Source: Bacteroidia bacterium (lineage in GTDB: Bacteria; Bacteroidota; Bacteroidia; Flavobacteriales; Flavobacteriaceae). From it: a stretch of 64,000 bases of DNA. A program made the position numbers and the translations under genes. Each line of letters begins with the position of its first letter. Within the stretch, counting starts at the first letter, position 1. The DNA lies in the NCBI GenBank assembly GCA_030428705.1, contig JAUIDI010000002.1, positions 496,001 through 560,000 on the forward strand, given 5' to 3'. The notes below the pieces were generated by a model. That model saw nothing but the letters and a program-made list of their open reading frames with translations. It did not search any database and was not told where the DNA came from. This document shows, piece after piece, positions 46,692-54,694 of this stretch.

Positions 46692-47702
46692 CTATTGTGC
46701 CGCTGGACAATAGCAGTCATATCTTCTTTCAGATTGGCCAAAGTCATAGCCAATCGTAATCTGGTGGAATCCCCCGTTATCAAAACGAATATCTCCCATT
46801 TGATACGAGTAATTATAAGACACCATAAAATTCTTGATATTCGCCCCGACTATCGGGGTAATCAATTGTAAACGCTGCTCGCCAAAGCTATCGGTAGTCT
46901 GAAATTGGGCGCCATCGAAACTTCGACGATATGACAGTCCGCCCCAGATTCTACCAAAATCGACATCTTTGTAGACCTTGGCATTGATGTCTAAGGATTT
47001 TTCCTGTGTGAAATCGGTCATTTGAAACAAGACCGAAGGTTCAAACTGCCATTCTTGTCTTCCGAAAACATACCCTACCGAGAACAGATACCTTCGAAGG
47101 TTATCAATTAAAAACTGCTCAGGATTATCTTGCCTGTTTCTGTAATAGAGGCTTCTTTTGCTGTTCAACATGTTCAATACCGCAACGTGGGCATAAAATT
47201 CCATTAGGTTATAAGACATGCCTAGGTCAACATTGAAATAGGTGGCACTGATCTTAGATCCGCTTATGGCAGGATCAGGTAGCCGAAATTCGGTTTCATC
47301 AAGGCTACTTTGCAAAATAGTTGGACTAAGGCCAAAAGATATTTGATTGAGGTTTCGAATATCGCCACCGAGCTTCAGATGATGGGCATAGGTAACTTTC
47401 AGGCCCGTCTGGGAATGATAGCCATTTGCATCGTTAAAAAAAATCGCGCCGACCCCACTTGGGGTTTCTCCTATTCTGAAGTTGGCATTCAACGTTTGAA
47501 GATTGGGCGCATCTTGCACATCGAACCATTGCATTCTTGCTGTTGCCCTAATTTTTCCTCCTTCACCTATCCCTGCCATAGATGGATATACCAAGTAATA
47601 ATTATCCGATAAATAATCAAAATAGACCGGTATACCCTCTTGTGCCTTGGATTGAAAACCAAAAGCCAATAGGCCGAACAAAAACAATATTCGTTGTTTC
47701 AT
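46692..47702 (-). CDS. Type IX secretion system membrane protein, PorP/SprF family (second copy)
   Basis: A 336-residue barrel. ATG at 47702 gives the signal peptide MKQRILFLFGLLAFGFQSKA; the longer open frame begins with no plausible start context. The opening QEGIPVYFDYLSDNYYLVYPSMAGIGEGGKIRATARMQWFDVQDAPNLQTLNANFRIG is the PorP/SprF pattern, and later strands (QISFGLSPTILQSSL, FSVGYVFGRQEWQFEPS, VGANIKNFMVSYNYSYQMGDIRF, HQITIGYDFG) complete the barrel. Unlike the copy at 35.6 kb, it has no type-B-CTD protein next to it here, so its client lies elsewhere. Confidence 0.9.
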   Translation of the reverse strand: MKQRILFLFGLLAFGFQSKAQEGIPVYFDYLSDNYYLVYPSMAGIGEGGKIRATARMQWFDVQDAPNLQTLNANFRIGETPSGVGAIFFNDANGYHSQTGLKVTYAHHLKLGGDIRNLNQISFGLSPTILQSSLDETEFRLPDPAISGSKISATYFNVDLGMSYNLMEFYAHVAVLNMLNSKRSLYYRNRQDNPEQFLIDNLRRYLFSVGYVFGRQEWQFEPSVLFQMTDFTQEKSLDINAKVYKDVDFGRIWGGLSYRRSFDGAQFQTTDSFGEQRLQLITPIVGANIKNFMVSYNYSYQMGDIRFDNGGFHQITIGYDFGQSERRYDCYCPAAQ

Positions 47703-47796
47703 TATAGATTTTGGGGATGCATTAAAATCGATTAAATATAAAGTATAACGGTCGAAACACCACATTATTATATACGGATTAACTTAGAATAAGTCG

Positions 47797-47804
47797 TATT
47801 TTTG
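47797..47804 (+). promoter_or_regulatory. -7 element upstream of the Nfu gene
   Basis: TATTTTTG at 47797-47804 matches TAnnTTTG exactly, 17 bp before the ATG at 47822. No TTG at proper -33 distance is visible, so the site is only partly supported. Confidence 0.4.
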
Positions 47805-47821
47805 CACAAAATCCAAATACT

Positions 47822-48724
47822 ATGAAAGAGTATTCGCTTACTGTGGTAACTACCAACAATCCAGCGATAATGAAGTTCGAGACCAACCATCAATTGGTGA
47901 AGGTGAGGAACTATGAGTTCAAAAATATAGACGAGGCCAAGAATTCGCCCCTTGCCCAACAACTTTTTTACCTTCCTTTTATCAAGACAGTCTATATCTC
48001 TGGTAATTTTATTGCCCTTGAACGTTTCGATATTGTAAAATGGGATGATGTCAAGGATGAAGTGGCGCAGCAATTGGTCGAGTATCTAAATGCAGGAGAA
48101 CCTGTGGTCGTTGAGGAAAAGACTACCGACAAGCTACCCATTACGGTTTATGCCGAAGTTACCCCGAATCCATCGGTCATGAAATTCGTGGCCAACAAAA
48201 AAATCGTACCGAATGCTTTCGAATTCAAGAATATAGACGAAGCCAAATATTCGGGACTTGCCATGCAATTATTTCAACTACCCTTTGTCAAAGAAGTTTT
48301 CTTTGATGTGAATTATGTTTCCATCAGTAAGTTTGATGTTGCCGATTGGGACGATGTCACCATGCAACTCCGAGAAATGATTCGTGACTTTTTGGCGGAT
48401 GGAAAAGAGGTGGTCTCACCAGATTTCGGTTTACAAAAAAACAATGGCAACACGACAACGGTACCAAATAATGGGGACCTGGACGATACCTCAAAAGAGA
48501 TTATCGCTATTCTGGAGGAATACGTCAAACCTGCCGTTGCCAGTGACGGGGGCAACATCCTTTTTAAATCGTATGAGGAAGAAAGCAAAACGGTCAATGT
48601 CATTCTGCAAGGGGCGTGTAGCGGTTGTCCATCATCTACCTTCACGTTAAAAAATGGTATCGAGACCATGCTAAGAAATATGATGGGCGATAAGGTTAAC
48701 GAAGTGGTTGCCCTCAATGGCTGA
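47822..48724 (+). CDS. NifU/Nfu-type iron-sulfur scaffold with duplicated N-terminal domain
   Basis: A 300-residue cytosolic protein: two tandem Nfu N-terminal domains (each with the NPxxMKF, FKNIDEAK and LPFxKxV pattern; residues ~10-85 and ~112-190) followed by a NifU C-terminal domain (VKPAVASDGGNILFKSYEEESKTVNVILQGACSGCPSSTFTLKNGIETML). The CSGC motif holds the [4Fe-4S] cluster for transfer to client enzymes. The double N domain is common in Bacteroidota and may widen client recognition. Confidence 0.92.
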   Translation: MKEYSLTVVTTNNPAIMKFETNHQLVKVRNYEFKNIDEAKNSPLAQQLFYLPFIKTVYISGNFIALERFDIVKWDDVKDEVAQQLVEYLNAGEPVVVEEKTTDKLPITVYAEVTPNPSVMKFVANKKIVPNAFEFKNIDEAKYSGLAMQLFQLPFVKEVFFDVNYVSISKFDVADWDDVTMQLREMIRDFLADGKEVVSPDFGLQKNNGNTTTVPNNGDLDDTSKEIIAILEEYVKPAVASDGGNILFKSYEEESKTVNVILQGACSGCPSSTFTLKNGIETMLRNMMGDKVNEVVALNG

Positions 48725-48794
48725 TTTTTAGATATGACATTTTACTTTGAAATATTATTTATTACCTTGTTAAAAATCTTAAAATAAAAGTATT

Positions 48795-48995
48795 ATGGGA
48801 GTATTAAAAGTCATAGAGGTATTGGCCAATTCAAACGATGGTTGGGAAGCAGCGGCCAAAAATGCCGTGGAGGAAGCCTCAAAATCGGTAAAGAATATTA
48901 GGTCGGTCTACATTAAAGAACAGAGTGCCACGGTCAAGGATGGTAAAATCGAAAATTATCGTGTCAACGTCAAGATTACGTTCGAAGTAAAGTAA
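48795..48995 (+). CDS. Dodecin family flavin-binding protein
   Basis: A 66-residue protein that assembles into dodecamers storing or buffering flavins. The sequence MGVLKVIEVLANSNDGWEAAAKNAVEEASKSVKNIRSVYIKEQSATVKDGKIENYRVNVKITFEVK has the dodecin beta-alpha-beta-beta plan, including the Trp18 that stacks on the flavin. It is followed by a good terminator. Confidence 0.93.
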   Translation: MGVLKVIEVLANSNDGWEAAAKNAVEEASKSVKNIRSVYIKEQSATVKDGKIENYRVNVKITFEVK

Positions 48996-49017
48996 ATCGA
49001 GATTAAAATTTGATAAA

Positions 49018-49055
49018 AGTCCGTCCTTGATTAGATAACGAGGACGGGCTTTTTT
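49018..49055 (+). terminator. Rho-independent terminator after dodecin
   Basis: AGTCCGTCCT (49018-49027) and AGGACGGGCT (49041-49050) form a 10-bp stem with one G.U pair and a 13-nt loop, followed by TTTTT. Confidence 0.85.
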
Positions 49056-49216
49056 AATACTAGATTTTTCTTTATCCTCCAAATGATTTATTGCCGCCAT
49101 TTGCCAAAATGGCCTTTAAAGAATATTTTTTCGAAGTATCTTAACAATATTTTAATTTGGATTTTTTGATATAGGTCGGCCTCTTTACTATGTTAGGATC
49201 AATCAATTTTAATTAA

Positions 49217-50059
49217 ATGAAAGAATTCACCAATTACAAAGAACATATCGAGAATGCTATAGACTGGGTCTGGAATGCTCTGCCAAACCTGCTCATGGCC
49301 TTGGTCATACTGATTATCGGAATATGGATCATGCGCTTGATAAATCGCCTGGTCCGTAATTTTTTCGATAAAAAGGACTATGACCAAACATTAGAAACGT
49401 TTCTCCAAAGTTTTATTAGAATAACTCTAAAAGCAATACTTTTTGTACTTGTGGTAACGCAATTAGGGGTCAAATCATCTTCTTTGGTGGCCATCATAGG
49501 TGCAGCCGGACTTGCTATTGGGCTGGCATTGCAGGGTTCATTGGCCAATTTTGCGGGAGGTGTGCTCATATTGCTCTTCAAGCCCTTTAAAGTAGGCGAT
49601 TTTATTTCCGCCCAAGGCGTTGATGGTACGGTCAAGGAAATAACCATATTTACTACCAAACTGAACACTTTTGGCAATCAACTGGCGATTTTACCCAATG
49701 GTCAATTGAGCAACAACAATATTATCAATTACAACGCCGAAAAACTTCGAAGGGACAAAATCGATATAGGTATCGGTTATGATTCGAACATCAAAAAAGC
49801 CAAGGACATCCTTTTGGAAATCTGTACTGAAAACGAGACCATCCTTACCGATCCTGAGCCTGAGGTCTATGTTGGTGAACTGGCCGATAGTTCGGTAAAC
49901 CTGACGTTACGATTCTGGGCAAAAAATGAAGATTTCTGGGCGGCCCATTTTTATGTAGTCGAAGAAATCAAATATCGATTCGACGATGCAGGTATCGAAA
50001 TTCCATTTCCGCAACGTGTTGTTCACAACCATGGTAAACAGCCAATACCAGGTGTTTGA
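49217..50059 (+). CDS. Small-conductance mechanosensitive channel (MscS family)
   Basis: A 280-residue inner membrane channel. Three N-terminal hydrophobic segments lead to the pore helix LVAIIGAAGLAIGLALQGSLANFAGGVLILLFKPFKVGDFI (Gly/Ala-rich TM3), then the beta domain (VDGTVKEITIFTTKLNTFGNQLAILPNGQLSNNNIINY) and the cytosolic vestibule. It releases solutes on hypoosmotic shock. Size and motifs match MscS. Confidence 0.94.
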   Translation: MKEFTNYKEHIENAIDWVWNALPNLLMALVILIIGIWIMRLINRLVRNFFDKKDYDQTLETFLQSFIRITLKAILFVLVVTQLGVKSSSLVAIIGAAGLAIGLALQGSLANFAGGVLILLFKPFKVGDFISAQGVDGTVKEITIFTTKLNTFGNQLAILPNGQLSNNNIINYNAEKLRRDKIDIGIGYDSNIKKAKDILLEICTENETILTDPEPEVYVGELADSSVNLTLRFWAKNEDFWAAHFYVVEEIKYRFDDAGIEIPFPQRVVHNHGKQPIPGV

Positions 50060-50098
50060 CTTTAGGCTTCAAGTGCAATTTTCTTTCAGCGGTTTTCC

Positions 50099-50123
50099 TA
50101 TATAGCTGAACGCAAGCTATATA
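50099..50123 (+). repeat. Perfect 9-bp inverted repeat upstream of the paralogue cluster
   Basis: TATATAGCT (50099-50107) and AGCTATATA (50115-50123) flank a 7-nt spacer GAACGCA. It ends 2 bp before the -33 element of the promoter at 50126. There is no following T run, so an operator is at least as likely as a terminator for mscS. Confidence 0.5.
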
Positions 50124-50125
50124 AG

Positions 50126-50156
50126 TTGGATTTAGGCGATTTTTTTAATATCTTTA
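50126..50156 (+). promoter_or_regulatory. Promoter of the three-paralogue cluster
   Basis: TTG at 50126-50128 and TATCTTTA at 50149-50156 with a 20-nt spacer follow the Bacteroidota promoter form; the ATG lies 23 bp downstream at 50180. It also shows that the earlier in-frame start at 50126 falls inside the promoter and is not used. Confidence 0.5.
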
Positions 50157-50179
50157 AGTATCTACAAATACTCCATGTC

Positions 50180-50887
50180 ATGAAAAATATCGCACTACTC
50201 CTTATTTTGGTCGGTTCGCTTTCCAATGCGCAGATTTCAGCTAATAGGTATGTTTTGACACCTGCCCAATTGAAAGGGGAATTGGTAGAGATACCGATTG
50301 AAGGCACCCCATATGTCAATGAAATCTTCAAAAAGGGCGAGTCCTTTTTTAGCGGTAAGTTTATGGCTTCATCATTGATGCGGTATAATGCAATGAACGA
50401 GGTAATAGAAATTATGGATGAAAACGGGAAGTCCAAGGAACTTTTACGCAAAAAGAACATAACCGTCGTTATAGATAACGTAACTTATGAAGTAGTCACA
50501 TATAAAGAAGGGCAACGAACCAAATTGGGTTATCTAAACCCGATGAACGAAGGTGAAACAATTTTGTATTATAGGCCTAAAAAACAATTCATGCAGGCCG
50601 AAAACCCTGAAAATGGTTATGAAGATTATCAACCCGCCATGTACAAAGATGTATCAATGTTCTATATCAAAAAAGGGAACGAGCCCGCTGAACCCGTCAA
50701 ACTAAGAAAAAACCATATTTTGGGAAAATTGGACGGCAAGAATTCCCTGCTCAAAAAGTTTATTTCCGAACATAATCTAGACCTCAAAGAGAAAAGTGAT
50801 GTTGTTAAGTTATTGGAATACTACAATTCGTTGCAAAAGACCTCCGATTCGTATTCGGGTTGGGGCGAGACTGGTATCGGTTCTTAG
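50180..50887 (+). CDS. Exported protein of unknown function, paralogue 1
   Basis: A 235-residue protein, first of three tandem paralogues. A signal peptide (MKNIALLLILVGSLSNA, then QISAN) is followed by a beta-rich middle (IEGTPYVNEIFKKGESFF, SSLMRYNAMNEVIEIMD, YEVVTYKEGQRTKLGYLNPMNEGETILYYRP), the motif NGYEDY at residues 145-150, and a charged helical C-terminus ending with DVVKLLEYYNSLQ. It is the most divergent copy: it lacks the conserved 24-residue C-terminal block of copies 2 and 3 but keeps the overall plan. I do not recognise a family. Confidence 0.8.
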   Translation: MKNIALLLILVGSLSNAQISANRYVLTPAQLKGELVEIPIEGTPYVNEIFKKGESFFSGKFMASSLMRYNAMNEVIEIMDENGKSKELLRKKNITVVIDNVTYEVVTYKEGQRTKLGYLNPMNEGETILYYRPKKQFMQAENPENGYEDYQPAMYKDVSMFYIKKGNEPAEPVKLRKNHILGKLDGKNSLLKKFISEHNLDLKEKSDVVKLLEYYNSLQKTSDSYSGWGETGIGS

Positions 50888-50996
50888 AAAGTCGTTCTTA
50901 TGAAACAAATCGCTTCACAAATTGTTCTGTCGGTTAAACCCCTAACAATGTCTTGATTACTATAAAGTAAAGTATTTCCCAATAAAATCCCGTTGT

Positions 50997-51704
50997 TTGA
51001 AATTAATTTTTTTATTATTCTTTTTTGTTTTCCCATTAACTATTCTCTGCCAATTGTCTGAAGCAGAACCGGTTATCATAAGCTATAAACTTCCCGGGGC
51101 AAGTACAGATCGACAAGTCTATGTCAGTGGCAATGCCTATTGGAACCAAGAATTCAAAACTGGCAAGATTTTTTTACATGGCAAAGGACAAAAAACCGCA
51201 TTCTTAAGATACGATGCCTATCGGGATCGATTTGAAATTCTTAAGGGTAAGGATATCTTGGGCTACGTTTATAAAGATAGCGATGTCAATATCATTCTTG
51301 AGCGAGAAAAAATTGAGTATATCGAATATTTAGATCATGGCAATCTTAAAAAAGGGTATTTTATCCCCTTAAACCTAGGCCAAACTGTACTTTATTTAAG
51401 ACGACAGAAGATAATCCCTGAAATTGAACTTCCCGAACATGGCTATGAAGATTTCAAACCACCAGCCTTCGAGAAGAAAATCACCTACTACCTTCGAAAA
51501 AAAGACAGTCCGGCCAAAGAACTTAACGACCTTAGTCGAAAAGAGGTTTTCGCCGTCTTATGGGACAAATATTCCGAACTTAGACAATATGCCCGCAAAA
51601 ACAGACTGTACATGCGAACCGAAGAAGAGGTAATACGGGTTTTGGCACATTACGATAGCCTAAAAGCAAAGGAAGACGACCAAGGTGAAAAGTCGAGCGA
51701 TTAA
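50997..51704 (+). CDS. Exported protein of unknown function, paralogue 2 (TTG start)
   Basis: A 235-residue paralogue. The only start that gives a signal peptide is TTG at 50997 (MKLIFLLFFFVFPLTILC); no ATG is available before the mature region. The beta-rich core (VYVSGNAYWNQEFKTGKIFLHGKGQKTAFLRYDAYRDRFEIL) matches the other two copies, HGYEDF is at residues 148-153, and L179-N202 is an almost invariant helical block shared with paralogue 3. It sits 110 bp after copy 1 and 28 bp before copy 3. Function unknown. Confidence 0.78.
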   Translation: MKLIFLLFFFVFPLTILCQLSEAEPVIISYKLPGASTDRQVYVSGNAYWNQEFKTGKIFLHGKGQKTAFLRYDAYRDRFEILKGKDILGYVYKDSDVNIILEREKIEYIEYLDHGNLKKGYFIPLNLGQTVLYLRRQKIIPEIELPEHGYEDFKPPAFEKKITYYLRKKDSPAKELNDLSRKEVFAVLWDKYSELRQYARKNRLYMRTEEEVIRVLAHYDSLKAKEDDQGEKSSD

Positions 51705-51732
51705 TCTTTTTCAGCTTATAACTTAAAGTCAT

Positions 51733-52476
51733 ATGAAATCTAGTTCAATGAAGTGGTTGATTCTTACATTATCTGTTTTACCAATTCTAACTTTCGGGCA
51801 ATATGAAGAAGAAAATGTAAAAGTTAGGTTAAGATTCCCGGTTCAAGGAGCCTCAGGAGGGGTTTCTTCTACGGTAGAATGGGAAGAAAGGGAATTCATT
51901 GTAAGTGGTTCCGTTTATTTTGACAAGACATTCAAGTCGGGAAAAATATTAAAGGACGGCAAACTTCAAGCGGAGTCGTTAATGAGATACAACCCTTTTC
52001 GCGATCACTTTGAACTTCAGACATCGGAGAATTCACCGCAACTCATGGTCAAGAGCGGTAATGTCGAGGCCATGCTTGATGGAAAAATCTATCAATATGT
52101 CACTTATGAAGATAAGGAACAGCAGAAACAAGGCTATATGAATCCCTTGAACGATGGCCCGACCTATCTGTATGCAAGAACGGTCAAAGAAGTTCCAATA
52201 ATAGATTTACCGGATCATGGTTACGAAGATTTTAAGTCGCCTGCCTTCGCAACGAAACACTACTATTACATCAAAAGAAATGATAGACCAGCCATCAAGC
52301 TATACGCTTTGAGCAGAAAAGAGGTCTTTGCGGTTCTATGGGACAAATATTCAGAGTTGCGGCAATATGCCCGTAAGAACAAACTGCACATGCGGAACGA
52401 AGATGAAGTGATCCAGGTTTTGGAGTACTATGATACGTTAAAATCGGAAGATTCTAACGGGAAATGGGACGATTAG
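51733..52476 (+). CDS. Exported protein of unknown function, paralogue 3
   Basis: A 247-residue paralogue with signal peptide (MKWLILTLSVLPILTFG, then QYEEE). The core (FIVSGSVYFDKTFKSGKILKDGKLQAESLMRYNPFRDHFEL), HGYEDF (162-167) and the C-terminal block L193-N216 match copy 2. The last 24-residue block is identical to copy 2 at protein level while 14 of 24 codons differ silently, which shows selection on the protein. Its stop overlaps the convergent tsaB stop by 4 bp. Confidence 0.82.
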   Translation: MKSSSMKWLILTLSVLPILTFGQYEEENVKVRLRFPVQGASGGVSSTVEWEEREFIVSGSVYFDKTFKSGKILKDGKLQAESLMRYNPFRDHFELQTSENSPQLMVKSGNVEAMLDGKIYQYVTYEDKEQQKQGYMNPLNDGPTYLYARTVKEVPIIDLPDHGYEDFKSPAFATKHYYYIKRNDRPAIKLYALSRKEVFAVLWDKYSELRQYARKNKLHMRNEDEVIQVLEYYDTLKSEDSNGKWDD

Positions 52477-53150
52477 GTTTTTTTACTGCCTTGGACGATG
52501 AAGTCCTTTAGATAAAACGGTTCAAAATAGGCGACATCTTCAAAACTCTTTTCAATATATTTTTGGTGCGATAAAAACCCCATCTCCCGTGCAGACGGAA
52601 CCACATGAGTATTAAAGTCGAAATTCGTATGGGTCAAAATTGGCCTACACTTGTCTGCACCGCTTCCAGCCAGAAGCACGATACCCTTGTTTGCAAATTC
52701 TTCAAAAGTACCTTCGTCTACTATCTCGGCCATGGTTTCACACACCTCGTTTCCTTTCCTATCGAATACGGCCGAATAGACTTCCATTCTACGGGCATCC
52801 AATACTGGAATTATGAAATCAGTTTTATCCGATACAACTTGGTAAGCCATGCTTTTAAGCGTTGCAATCGATATCAATGGAACACCGAGGGCGAAGCATA
52901 ATCCTTTGGCGGCCGAAACCCCAATGCGAAGGCCTGTGTAAGATCCAGGGCCCTTACTTACAGCTATTGCGTCGACATCTTCTATTTTCAAACCTGATTC
53001 GACCAATACCTCGGATATAAAAACATGTAATTTTTCGGCGTGCGAAAAATTCGGCGTGTTCTCCTCCTTCAAGGCCAACAGTTCCCCGTTTTTTGCCAAA
53101 CTTACCGAACAATTGGTAGTGGCCGTCTCCAAGTTCAAGATTATTCCCAT
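52473..53150 (-). CDS. tsaB: tRNA threonylcarbamoyladenosine biosynthesis protein TsaB
   Basis: A 225-residue protein; ATG at 53150 (MGIILNLETATTNCSVSLAKNGELLALKE) is the family start, 12 codons after an earlier non-ATG frame. The motifs NFSHAEKLHVFISEVL, IEDVDAIAVSKGPGSYTGLRIGVSAAKGLCFALGVPLISI and ISIATLKSMAYQV are typical. TsaB works with TsaD and TsaE to make t6A at position 37 of tRNAs; the partner genes are not in the window. It follows the TolC gene by 85 bp. Confidence 0.94.
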   Translation of the reverse strand: MGIILNLETATTNCSVSLAKNGELLALKEENTPNFSHAEKLHVFISEVLVESGLKIEDVDAIAVSKGPGSYTGLRIGVSAAKGLCFALGVPLISIATLKSMAYQVVSDKTDFIIPVLDARRMEVYSAVFDRKGNEVCETMAEIVDEGTFEEFANKGIVLLAGSGADKCRPILTHTNFDFNTHVVPSAREMGFLSHQKYIEKSFEDVAYFEPFYLKDFIVQGSKKT

Positions 53151-53235
53151 AAAGAACAAAGATACGTTCAACGAACAAACCTGCAAGATTCGAATGAATT
53201 GCAGGTTTGTTGCTATCGAGTTAGAAAATCGAGTA

Positions 53236-54666
53236 TTATTTTAATTCTATCGGAAGCCCAAAATAAAATTCAAGTACTTTGACCCTGAAGATATAATCAA
53301 ATTTGGTGCGTATGACCTCTGCTTGTGCATTGTCCAATCGGCTCTGCGCTTGACTGAAATCGAAGGCATTCATCAACCCGACATCGAAGCGTTCTTTTGA
53401 ATAGTCATAGGCCAATTGTCTGGCCTCAAGTGTTTTTTGTGCCGCTTCATACGCTTTGATCGCCGCTTGGGCATCGTTCCAGACCTGATTGATGGTATTC
53501 TCAAGATCTAACTTTGTTTGATCCAATTGTAATTTTGAACGCTCAAGGTTTATCCGGTTTCTTTTGACGCTATTTCGGGCCGAAAACCCATTTAGGATAG
53601 GTATATTCAAAGCCACCCCAAAAGAATGCCCATCATTGATGCCCAACTGATATATGAAGGGATCCATCGCTTCAACGACCGGTCTCGTATTTGGAGCAAT
53701 AACGGCTTGCCCCGTACCTTCGACAGTTCCAATTTGGGCCGTCGGATTATTGGGGTCAATTTCAAAACCGCCAATAATGTCTTGATAGGAAGCCCTAGTA
53801 TTATAATTATAAAACCCTGAAAGCCTTGGGTACATGGCCCCTTTGGCCAGTTCAATATCGGTTTCCGCCAATTCTATATTCGCTTCGGCAAACTTAACCT
53901 CGTTTCTGTCGGTCACCGCCTTGGCAAAAATCTCACTGGGGGAATTGTTTAAAATAGTGGTAGGCTGAATATTGAATTCTTCATTAGCCACGTCGAAATT
54001 TTCATAGTCATTTATCAAAAGTAACTGTGCCAAAGCAATTTTCGACAGTCTTAGATTGTTCTCCGAATTCACGATCTGTTGCAATTGTGTTGCGGCCGTA
54101 GCCTCGATCTCCAACAAATCTCCCCTAGCGACCACGCCTGATTCGACCAACTCTACCGTACGTTTCAAGTCTTGTTCTGTGACCGCGTACTGTGCCTTGG
54201 CAACAACAAGGTTTTCACGATTAAAAAGAATCTGAAGATAACCATTGGCCACCGCCAGAGATATATCATCTTTCATATTGTCAAGACGATATTGGTTCGC
54301 CAAAAGTGCTAGATTTGACCTTCTTAATCGATTGACGTTCTGAAGCCCATTGTACAAATCGACATTTAGACCAACACCACCTGATGTAAACATGGTCGTT
54401 AAATTCTCAAGAATGCCTGTGGTAACATTCTGATTGAGACCTATGTTCCATGAATGCGAAGCCTGGGCATTGATACTAGGAAGAAAATTACCCTTGGCAT
54501 CCAGCTTATTCACCTCGGCATCTTTTAGGTCCAATTCCGATTGTTGAATGGTAATATTGTGTTCTAAGGCATATTCAACGCATTCTTGTAACGTCCATTT
54601 TTTATTCTGTGCCGATAAAATCCCGACCGCAAATACGATCAGTAAAGCCGTTAGTCTACTATTCAT
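53236..54666 (-). CDS. TolC-family outer membrane efflux protein
   Basis: A 476-residue protein starting at ATG 54666 with a signal peptide (MNSRLTALLIVFAVGILSA, then QNKKWTLQECVEYALEHNITIQQSELDLKDAEVNKLDAKGNFLPSINAQASHSW). The long helical stretches and NQVWNDAQAAIKAYEAAQKTLEARQLAYDYSKERFDVGLMNAFDFSQAQSRLDNAQAEVIRTKFDYIFRVKVLEFYFG match the TolC/OEP repeat. It is the outer membrane end of the eight-gene exporter and starts 28 bp after the second adaptor. Confidence 0.94.
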   Translation of the reverse strand: MNSRLTALLIVFAVGILSAQNKKWTLQECVEYALEHNITIQQSELDLKDAEVNKLDAKGNFLPSINAQASHSWNIGLNQNVTTGILENLTTMFTSGGVGLNVDLYNGLQNVNRLRRSNLALLANQYRLDNMKDDISLAVANGYLQILFNRENLVVAKAQYAVTEQDLKRTVELVESGVVARGDLLEIEATAATQLQQIVNSENNLRLSKIALAQLLLINDYENFDVANEEFNIQPTTILNNSPSEIFAKAVTDRNEVKFAEANIELAETDIELAKGAMYPRLSGFYNYNTRASYQDIIGGFEIDPNNPTAQIGTVEGTGQAVIAPNTRPVVEAMDPFIYQLGINDGHSFGVALNIPILNGFSARNSVKRNRINLERSKLQLDQTKLDLENTINQVWNDAQAAIKAYEAAQKTLEARQLAYDYSKERFDVGLMNAFDFSQAQSRLDNAQAEVIRTKFDYIFRVKVLEFYFGLPIELK

Positions 54667-54694
54667 TTTCTGATTTTTTGATTTTGATTGATGA

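Noticed and set aside
46844-46858. CCCCGA-CTA-TCGGGG hairpin inside the second PorP/SprF gene, similar to the palindrome at 26004
   Set aside because: It lies in frame within a conserved coding segment (ITPIVGANI), the arms are only 6 bp, and there is no wider similarity.
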